Origin: Actinomycetota bacterium | GTDB lineage: Bacteria > Actinomycetota > Actinomycetes > S36-B12 | NCBI GenBank assembly: GCA_030681835.1 | Contig: JAUXRN010000007.1 | Span: forward strand, 1-64,000 | Length of the DNA stretch: 64,000 bases | Direction of reading: 5' to 3' | Shown: one piece after another, positions 58,279 to 64,000 of the stretch | Layout of the letters: every line of letters begins with the position of its first letter | How positions within the stretch are numbered: position 1 is the first letter of the stretch | Translations under genes and position numbers: made by a program | Notes under the pieces: model-generated | Told to the model about the DNA's origin: nothing | What the model saw: only the letters and a program-made list of their open reading frames with translations | Database searches by the model: none

Positions 58279-60548
58279 GACGAGTGCCTGTCGTGAGCCG
58301 TTCGGCCCGCCGAGGCGCCGCTCTCGCCTCCGTCCTCGCCCTGACGGCAACGATGCTTCCGGTCCTCTCCGTTCAGGCGGTCGAACGCGCGCCGCGCCTG
58401 CCCTCGCTCCCGACGGTCCCCGAATCCGGCAAGATCCCGGCCAAGCCGCGCTCGGTGCCCGCCGCCGGATCGGCAGCGACGGGTCGGTGGACCACGTGGT
58501 CGGGCGGCGTCGGCCGCAACGCCGGAACCGTCACCTCGATGGTGCCCGGTGGCGGGGTGGCCCTGCTCGCCGACTGGAATGGCGACGGCCTGGCCACGCC
58601 GGGCCGCTATGACAGTGGTCAATGGTTCATCACCAACGCCGCCGCGGGACAGCCCGGCTGGGAGGCCAAGACGTCGTTCGGGGGCAGCGCGGGGGATATC
58701 CCCGTGGTGGCCCAGCTTCGCCGGCGCGGGCCGGCCAGGATCGGCATCTTCCGGGCGGGCACGTGGCTGTGGCAGGGGCCGGATGGCAAGGTGGCCAGGA
58801 CCGACCAGTTCGGGGCGGTGGGCGACCTGCCGATCGTGGGGGACTGGGACGGCGACGGCCGGGACGATCTGGGCGTGGTGCGGGGGACGACCTGGATCCT
58901 GCGGATCACCGGCGTGCGCGGGCGCCCCGGCTTTGTCGGGAAGTCACTCGAAGTGACGGTCGACCGGTCGATACGCGCGGCTGTCGTGCAGTTCCCGTTC
59001 GGCGTGGCGGGTGATGTGCCCGTTGTCGGGGACTGGGACGGCGACGGCCGAGATGATCCGGGGGTGGTGCGGGCCCGCCGCGAATGGATCCTCAGCGAGG
59101 GCCTGAAGCACGTGCGGCGCACGTCCTCCGAATTGCATCAACTGGTCGACGGAGAGGTCCCCCTCGTCGGGTCGCAGGTCACGGCGGTGTCGGGCTGCCC
59201 GACCGCTACCCGCAAGGGGGAGCGCTACGGCAGGGCAGCCGCGAAGAAGGTGGAGCGGGCGCTCACGCCGAAGGGCACGCTCGGGATCGCTGGGAACGCC
59301 GAGATCCTCGCCACCGTCCAGGACAGCCTGCGCTACGTGGTGACGAACGACCTCACCGCCCGGCTGCGCTCGCGCGTCGACCGTCCGTACTACGACCCGC
59401 TGAGCACGCACCGGACCCAGGAAGAATCCGTGCGCCGGTCGGCCAACGCCGCGCTGGCGGCCGCGATCATGCTGACGACGACGTCGTGGAGCGACGAGAA
59501 CGGCATCTCCCGTCAGCAGTTGCTCGACTACGCACGCTGGCATATCCGCTCGTTGGCCTGCGAGCACGGGGCTATCACGCCGGGCGGCTGGGGCAATGGC
59601 TGGCAGTCGGCGCTCTGGGCGGTCACGGCCGGCCAGGCCGGCTGGCTGCTGTGGCCGGACCTCTCGAAGCAGGAGCGGGCCTACGTCGCGGCCATGGTCG
59701 TCAGCGAGGCCGACTACGCCGCGGCCCGCGGCCCGCGGTACTTCCGCAACCGGCTCGGGCAGGAGCTGACCCCGGGCGACTCGCAATCGGACGAGGTGTC
59801 CTGGGACCTCATGGCGCCCGCCCTCGCCCTCGCAATGATGCCGCAGCACGACCACGCCGCGCGCTGGCGCAATTCGCTCATCGCGATGGCGATCTCCGCG
59901 TTCGCGCGGCCGGATGACCTGCACCGGCCGCAGGTGTACAACGGGGTTCGGCTGGACATCCGGCTTCCGGGGACAAACGCGAACGAGGACGGCACGGTCA
60001 CGAACCACGGCATCGTGAATCCCGACTACATCCAGAACGTGCAGCACCTGTGGTGGGCGGCCAGCCTCCTGCGGTCCGGTGGGCAGCCGGTGCCCGAGGC
60101 CCTGTTCCTGAACGCGGACATCGTGTACCGGGCGCTGGCCGTGGTCGAGTTCCCGTCGCCGCCCTATGCCGCGCCCGGAGGGACGGTCTACCAGCCGCTG
60201 GGCCAGATCTACTACCCGATGGGCGTGAGCTGGGGGGTGCGGCGTCCGGCCACGTTCGTGGGGGTCGACGCCTTCGCGAATGCCTACGCCGCGGCCGATG
60301 TCCGCGCCGCGGAGTTCCTGGCCGCGCATGCGGCAGATACCCGGGCCCTGCAGCTGCGCTGGAGCGACGGGCACATCTACGCGGACGGGCCGGCGGAGGA
60401 CTCCTACCGGCTAGGCCGCGAGGAGTACGCGCTCCAGCAGCTGGCGTTGGCGTGGTGGGCCGGCGCGCTGAAGGACGGGTTGCGCATGCGGGTGGATACC
60501 GCCGCCTACCGGGGGATCAGCCTCGGAAACGGGACGCCAATTCCGTGA
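58275..60548 (+). CDS. Exported VCBS/FG-GAP-repeat protein with helical C-terminal domain
   Basis: 757 residues. A signal peptide (RSARRGAALASVLALTATMLPVLSVQAV) precedes three or four FG-GAP-type repeats, with Ca-binding loops ADWNGDGLAT (about 97), GDWDGDGRDDLG (about 189) and GDWDGDGRDDPG (about 252). A region of about 420 residues follows (SANAALAAAIMLTTTSWSDENG, GAITPGGWGNGWQSALWAVTAGQAGWLLWP, EEYALQQLALAWWAGALKDG) that looks like an alpha/alpha toroid, as in polysaccharide lyases or GH76/88-type enzymes; this is inference. GTG 58275 overlaps the previous stop (GTGA). It overlaps rmlC by 32 bp tail-to-tail. Confidence 0.75.
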   Translation: MRRVPVVSRSARRGAALASVLALTATMLPVLSVQAVERAPRLPSLPTVPESGKIPAKPRSVPAAGSAATGRWTTWSGGVGRNAGTVTSMVPGGGVALLADWNGDGLATPGRYDSGQWFITNAAAGQPGWEAKTSFGGSAGDIPVVAQLRRRGPARIGIFRAGTWLWQGPDGKVARTDQFGAVGDLPIVGDWDGDGRDDLGVVRGTTWILRITGVRGRPGFVGKSLEVTVDRSIRAAVVQFPFGVAGDVPVVGDWDGDGRDDPGVVRARREWILSEGLKHVRRTSSELHQLVDGEVPLVGSQVTAVSGCPTATRKGERYGRAAAKKVERALTPKGTLGIAGNAEILATVQDSLRYVVTNDLTARLRSRVDRPYYDPLSTHRTQEESVRRSANAALAAAIMLTTTSWSDENGISRQQLLDYARWHIRSLACEHGAITPGGWGNGWQSALWAVTAGQAGWLLWPDLSKQERAYVAAMVVSEADYAAARGPRYFRNRLGQELTPGDSQSDEVSWDLMAPALALAMMPQHDHAARWRNSLIAMAISAFARPDDLHRPQVYNGVRLDIRLPGTNANEDGTVTNHGIVNPDYIQNVQHLWWAASLLRSGGQPVPEALFLNADIVYRALAVVEFPSPPYAAPGGTVYQPLGQIYYPMGVSWGVRRPATFVGVDAFANAYAAADVRAAEFLAAHAADTRALQLRWSDGHIYADGPAEDSYRLGREEYALQQLALAWWAGALKDGLRMRVDTAAYRGISLGNGTPIP

Positions 60549-61125
60549 CGTGCGCCCGGCAGTCGGCGTAGTAGGGGAGGAGTCCGTCGGCCCGCGCTGC
60601 TGCGAACGTGGGTGCTGAGTCGTCCTTCGGCGACAAGGTGAGCTCGCCAGCCGGCCATGGCAGGCCGAGGTCGGGATCGAGTGGATGGATTCCGTGTTCC
60701 CGCGCGGGCGCGTAGGGCTCTGAGCAGAGGTAGCCGACGGTGGCCGACTCGGACATTGCGCAGAAGGCATGGCCGAGTCCCTCGGCGATGTAGAGGGCGG
60801 ATCGCCCCGCATCGTCGAGTTCCACGGCGTCGTACGCGCCGAAGGTTGGCGACCCGACCCTGATGTCGACGACGACGTCGACAATGCGGCCCTGCAGGCA
60901 CTGGACGTACTTGGCCTGGCCCGGGGGCACATCGGCGAAGTGGATGCCCCGCACCGTTCCGCGACGAGAGACCGAGATGTTCATCTGCTGGACCGACAGC
61001 GCATGGCCGACGGCATCATTGAAGGCCGACGCCGCGAAGGACTCCAGGAAGACGCCGCGCTCATCGGGTCGCAGGACCGGCTCGAACAGCCACACGCCTT
61101 CGATCGACAGTGGCTGGACCCGCAC
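60517..61125 (-). CDS. rmlC: dTDP-4-dehydrorhamnose 3,5-epimerase family protein
   Basis: 202 residues of the RmlC cupin. GVWLFEPVLRPDERGVFLESF, the catalytic SVSRRGTVRGIHF with His, PPGQAKYVQCLQGRIVDVVVDIRVGSPTFGAYDAVELDD, and YIAEGLGHAFCAMSESATVGYLCSEPY are the family motifs. rmlA, rmlB and rmlD are not in the window. A TAACCT hexamer ends 6 nt before GTG 61125, so the mRNA is probably leaderless. It is divergent from the GT4 gene. Confidence 0.92.
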   Translation of the reverse strand: MRVQPLSIEGVWLFEPVLRPDERGVFLESFAASAFNDAVGHALSVQQMNISVSRRGTVRGIHFADVPPGQAKYVQCLQGRIVDVVVDIRVGSPTFGAYDAVELDDAGRSALYIAEGLGHAFCAMSESATVGYLCSEPYAPAREHGIHPLDPDLGLPWPAGELTLSPKDDSAPTFAAARADGLLPYYADCRAHVTELASRFRG

Positions 61126-61131
61126 GTTGGG

Positions 61132-61137
61132 AGGTTA
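61132..61137 (-). promoter_or_regulatory. -10 element of a leaderless rmlC transcript
   Basis: TAACCT on the minus strand is separated from GTG 61125 by 6 nt. Confidence 0.5.
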
Positions 61138-61170
61138 TCAGTGGCGCGGAGGGGTCCCGGCTGCTCGCAG

Positions 61171-61176
61171 TACGGT
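61171..61176 (+). promoter_or_regulatory. -10 element of a leaderless glycosyltransferase transcript
   Basis: TACGGT ends 6 nt before ATG 61183. Its partner promoter for rmlC lies 33 bp away in the opposite direction. Confidence 0.5.
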
Positions 61177-61182
61177 GGTCGG

Positions 61183-62292
61183 ATGAAGGTCGCCTTGATG
61201 GGGACGCGCGGGGTCCCCGCGCGGTACGGCGGCTTCGAGACCGCCGTCGAGGAGATCGGATCCCGACTGGCCGCGCGCGGCCACGCGGTCACTGTCTACT
61301 GCCGCAACCCCGGCCAACGGATGCACGAGTACCGCGGGATGACGCTCGTCAACGCCCCTGCCGTCCGGCACCGAGTGGCCGAGACCCTGTCGCACACCGC
61401 TGCGAGCACCGTGCACGCCGTCGTGCGCGATCGACCCGACGCGGCCATCGTCATGAACGCCGGCAATGCCCCTTTCCTGAAGCCGTTGCGGCTGGCAGGG
61501 ATACCTGCGGCCGTGCATCTCGACGGGCTGGAGTCGAAGCGGGAGAAGTGGCGCGGCGCGGGGGCGGCCTACTACCGCTGGGCCGAGCGCGCTGCCGTGG
61601 CGTGGGGGCAGGAGGTGATCGCCGACGCACAGGCGATCGCCGATCACGTGTCGCGGGACTACGGACGTGAATGCGTGGTCATCCCGTATGGCGCGGCGGT
61701 CATCCATCCTGGTTCGGGCCGACTCGCAGCGCTCGGGGTCGACCCCGGCGGCTATCACCTCCTCGTGGCCAGGTTCGAGCCAGAGAACCACGTGCTCGAT
61801 GCGGTTAAGGCGTACGGAGCAAGCCGGGAGGTCCGGCCACTCGTCGTCGTCGGCAGCGCTCCCTACAGCGACTCGTACGTCGATGCGGTGCACGCCGCCG
61901 CCGAGGGCGACGGACGGATCAGGTTGGTCGGCAGTCTCTACGACCAGGACCTTCTCGACGAGTTGTACGGGCACGCCGTGGCGTACATCCACGGTCACTC
62001 GGTCGGCGGCACCAACCCGTCCTTGTTGCGGGCCATGGGGGCGGGGGCGCCCGTGCTGGCCTTCGACGTCGAGTTCAATCGCGAGGTGACCGACGGACGT
62101 GCCTACTTCTGGCGCGACGCCGAGATGCTGACGTCGGTTTTCGACGACATCGCAACAGGTTCCGAGGGGACCACCTTGGCGTCCATGTCGACCGATGGCC
62201 GCGCACGCATAGCCGGGCACTACCAGTGGGATGCCGTGACCGACCAGTACGAGAACTTGCTGCACCGACTCGCGGCGTCGCGGCGGCGGTGA
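61183..62292 (+). CDS. Glycosyltransferase family 4, DUF1972 type
   Basis: 369 residues, GT-B fold. MKVALMGTRGVPARYGGFETAVEEIGSRLAARGHAVTVYCR is the DUF1972 start found in rhamnosyltransferase-like enzymes. HLDGLESKREKWRGAGAAYYRWAERAAV, LVARFEPENHVLDAVKAY (donor-binding) and YIHGHSVGGTNPSLLRAMGAGAPVLAFDVEFNREV (E-x7-E-like region) follow. Donor sugar unknown; rhamnose would fit the neighbouring rmlC. It precedes a GT2 gene by 7 bp. Confidence 0.9.
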   Translation: MKVALMGTRGVPARYGGFETAVEEIGSRLAARGHAVTVYCRNPGQRMHEYRGMTLVNAPAVRHRVAETLSHTAASTVHAVVRDRPDAAIVMNAGNAPFLKPLRLAGIPAAVHLDGLESKREKWRGAGAAYYRWAERAAVAWGQEVIADAQAIADHVSRDYGRECVVIPYGAAVIHPGSGRLAALGVDPGGYHLLVARFEPENHVLDAVKAYGASREVRPLVVVGSAPYSDSYVDAVHAAAEGDGRIRLVGSLYDQDLLDELYGHAVAYIHGHSVGGTNPSLLRAMGAGAPVLAFDVEFNREVTDGRAYFWRDAEMLTSVFDDIATGSEGTTLASMSTDGRARIAGHYQWDAVTDQYENLLHRLAASRRR

Positions 62293-62299
62293 CCGCACG

Positions 62300-63121
62300 A
62301 TGACCCGGATCGCGGCCGCGATCGTCACCCACAACTCCGCTGCGTGGCTGCCGGACACCCTGGCGAGCGTTCTGACCCAGTCGCGGCCGCCGGACCTCGT
62401 CGTCGTGGTGGATGACGCCTCGACCGACGGTACCGAGGCGATCCTGCGCGACCATGGCATCGACGCCCTTCCGGCACGCTCGCGGGATCCGGACCGGGTC
62501 ACGCGGATTGCCGCCAACTTCCGGCAGGCGGTCGACGCGGCGCGCGCCTGCGACCTGATCATTCTCGGGGACCACGACGACGTCTGGCACCCCTCGAGGC
62601 TCGCGGACCAGGCGAGCACGATGGAAGCCAGTCCGCAGGCCTTGCTCCTGGCATCCGACGGGCGACTCGTCGATGCCGATGGCTTGACGATGGGCGGGAC
62701 CCTGCGCAGCACGTTCCCGATTCCGGACGGCTGGGCCGGCCTTGCCCCGGCGGGACGCATGCGAGAGGTGCTGCGCCATGCCGTGGCCACGGGTGGCGCC
62801 AGCGCGATACGGCCTGCAGCCTTCCCGACGCTCGACATCCCGCGAGGATGGCTGCATGACCGCTGGTGGAGCCTGGTGGCCGCCGCCCGGTCGGGGCTGC
62901 TGCTCGACGAGGCAATCGTGATCGACTACCGAATCCAGCCTGGCCAGCAGGTCGGCCTGGACCGGGCCGCGCAGGCGCATGGCCCGATCGGCCGGCTGGG
63001 GGCGCTGGCCAGCGAGGCCGGGCGGTCGTGGGGCAAGTCGCGAGACGTCGTGCGTCGCTTGCGGCCGATGGCCTTGGACGAGGCGATCGCGCGGGAGATC
63101 CGCCTGCGCAACGTGCTCTGA
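62300..63121 (+). CDS. Glycosyltransferase family 2
   Basis: 273 residues, GT-A fold. IAAAIVTHNSAAWLPDTLASVLTQSRPPDLVVVVDDASTDGTEAIL is the nucleotide-binding start and CDLIILGDHDDVWHPSRLADQ holds the DxD-like metal site (DHDD). The C-terminal acceptor part is short. ATG 62300 lacks a clear Shine-Dalgarno and follows the GT4 stop by 7 bp, so the pair is probably co-translated. Confidence 0.9.
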   Translation: MTRIAAAIVTHNSAAWLPDTLASVLTQSRPPDLVVVVDDASTDGTEAILRDHGIDALPARSRDPDRVTRIAANFRQAVDAARACDLIILGDHDDVWHPSRLADQASTMEASPQALLLASDGRLVDADGLTMGGTLRSTFPIPDGWAGLAPAGRMREVLRHAVATGGASAIRPAAFPTLDIPRGWLHDRWWSLVAAARSGLLLDEAIVIDYRIQPGQQVGLDRAAQAHGPIGRLGALASEAGRSWGKSRDVVRRLRPMALDEAIAREIRLRNVL

Positions 63122-63124
63122 GGG

Positions 63125-64000
63125 CTACCGCAGCCAGTCGAGGTGCGTCACGCACACATGCGCGACGGGAGACCCGATGCCCAGGTACGGCACGGTCGTG
63201 CACTCAGGCTCCGACGGCTGGGCCCACGGCGGCAGGCTGGCCAGGAACGCGGAGATCTGCTCGCGGTCGGGGGCATACAGGGCAATGGCGCTGGGCCGAG
63301 TCTCCTCGAGGGTGGCGGATTCGACCGGGTCGAGGGTGGGACCGATTCCGATCAGGTTGTACGCCCCCCACAACTGCATGCCGGCCAGGCCGGCCGTCAG
63401 GCGACCCGGGTCCGTCCAGATGCCGATCGAGTCGTCGGGTCCGGTCCGGGCCAGCACCCACTCCTCGGCCGCGATGCGCGAGCCCATGAGCAACTCCGCG
63501 TCGAAGTCGACGTAGGCGGCGCGCAGCGGGTACTGGCCGTAGATGCCCAGCAGGCCACGGCCGTTCTGCAGCAACTGGCCGCCGATGGCAGCGATGGCGA
63601 CCGCGAGGACGAGGACCGCGGGTGCCGACCGTCGATCCGTCAAGGATGCGGCGGCGGCAAACGCGAGCACGATGGCCAGCGCGACCAGCAGGCCCTGCCC
63701 TGTCGACAGGTCCCGGTCCCAGCGTCCCGCCCACGCCGTCAGGCAGATCCCTGCTCCGGCCAGTCCCCATCCGACCAGGCCAGGACGTCGCTGCCCGGCC
63801 AGCGCCGCGGTTGCCAACGCGGCAGCCACGATCGCGCCGGGCCACAGTTTCGCCACGTACGTGGGCGATTCCAACCACGGACCGGGCACGAGTTGGATGA
63901 ATGCGAACGTGAAGGCGACACTGGCCGAGCCCACGGCCAAGGCGGCGATGGAGGAGGTGAAGGCAGGTTTCCCTCGGGTGGCGACGACGGTGATCAGAGC
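63125..64000 (-). CDS. Polytopic membrane protein, truncated at the window edge
   Basis: The frame is open from base 64000, so the N-terminus is missing; the track start at 63940 is internal. At least five hydrophobic helices are seen (LWPGAIVAAALATAALAG, GLVGWGLAGAGICLTAWAG, GLLVALAIVLAFAAAASL, APAVLVLAVAIAAIGGQLL), then a soluble C-terminal domain of about 150 residues (VDFDAELLMGSRIAAEEWVLARTGPDDSIGIWTDPGRLTAGLAG). This layout is like GT39/GT-C-type mannosyltransferases whose C-terminus faces outside. The family is not certain. It converges on the GT2 gene with 3 bp between. Confidence 0.65.
   Translation of the reverse strand, partial: ALITVVATRGKPAFTSSIAALAVGSASVAFTFAFIQLVPGPWLESPTYVAKLWPGAIVAAALATAALAGQRRPGLVGWGLAGAGICLTAWAGRWDRDLSTGQGLLVALAIVLAFAAAASLTDRRSAPAVLVLAVAIAAIGGQLLQNGRGLLGIYGQYPLRAAYVDFDAELLMGSRIAAEEWVLARTGPDDSIGIWTDPGRLTAGLAGMQLWGAYNLIGIGPTLDPVESATLEETRPSAIALYAPDREQISAFLASLPPWAQPSEPECTTVPYLGIGSPVAHVCVTHLDWLR

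Noticed and set aside
1-64000. Insertion sequences, prophage, integrons, defence systems or CRISPR arrays
   Set aside because: No transposase, integrase, terminal repeats, cas or known defence motifs were seen on either strand.

Overview
The window is a chromosomal replication-origin region from a high-GC actinomycete (order not determinable by eye). The evidence is the order rpmH-dnaA-oriC-dnaN-recF-DUF721-gyrB-gyrA-DUF3566-tRNA-Ile-DLW-39-tRNA-Ala, the crgA/DUF881/pabA-trpG/pknB-pbpA-rodA-pstP-fhaBA block, a trxB promoter of the SigR/SigH class, frequent GTG starts and many leaderless genes. No rRNA, phage, transposase or CRISPR is seen.

Layout. 0-6.7 kb, plus strand: the end of a large protein (probably the kinase-like protein that follows murJ), an ECF sigma factor with its anti-sigma factor, trxB-trxA, a CwlM-type pseudo-amidase, a PLP aminotransferase and a D-Ala-D-Ala ligase-family enzyme. 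6.7-11.9 kb, minus strand: rpmH-rnpA-yidD-yidC-jag-rsmG-(short leader ORF)-parA-parB, with two parS-like sites. 12.1-21.9 kb, plus strand: dnaA, oriC with about nine DnaA-box-like sequences, dnaN, recF, DUF721, gyrB, gyrA, DUF3566. 22-27.4 kb: two tRNAs around a 41-aa DLW-39 gene, an autoregulated-looking PadR gene, cyclophilin, rhomboid, thiolase, crgA (minus), DUF881 and a glutamine amidotransferase. 27.4-34.7 kb, minus strand: the cell-envelope phosphosignalling operon fhaA-fhaB-pstP-rodA-pbpA-pknB. 34.8-49.4 kb: mixed metabolic and repair genes (unknown secreted protein, tRNA-Leu, MFS, hotdog protein, GGDEF-EAL protein, GATase, META lipocalin-like protein, DUF1905, Ada-like protein, EamA, MenJ-like reductase, two ABM proteins coupled to fcl, CoA-transferase family protein, Fpg/Nei). 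49.4-64 kb: an extracellular-polysaccharide type region with a methyltransferase, tandem paralogous clan GH-A-like exported proteins (one Sec-secreted, one lipoprotein), a polyprenyl glycosylphosphotransferase, a translationally coupled trio (DUF4012 protein, large membrane protein, VCBS-repeat protein), rmlC, GT4, GT2 and a truncated membrane protein.

How it fits together: CwlM, FhaA, PknB, PstP, RodA and PbpA together form the phospho-regulated peptidoglycan elongation system. SigM and SigR-type signals suggest redox and envelope stress control of the left arm. The right arm builds and exports a glycopolymer that I cannot identify, and is the most likely place for an undescribed system. A second cross-cutting signal is the set of nine genes in which a TANNNT hexamer ends exactly 6 or 7 nt before the start codon, that is, leaderless transcription units; one of these carries a perfect palindrome across the -10 and start codon.
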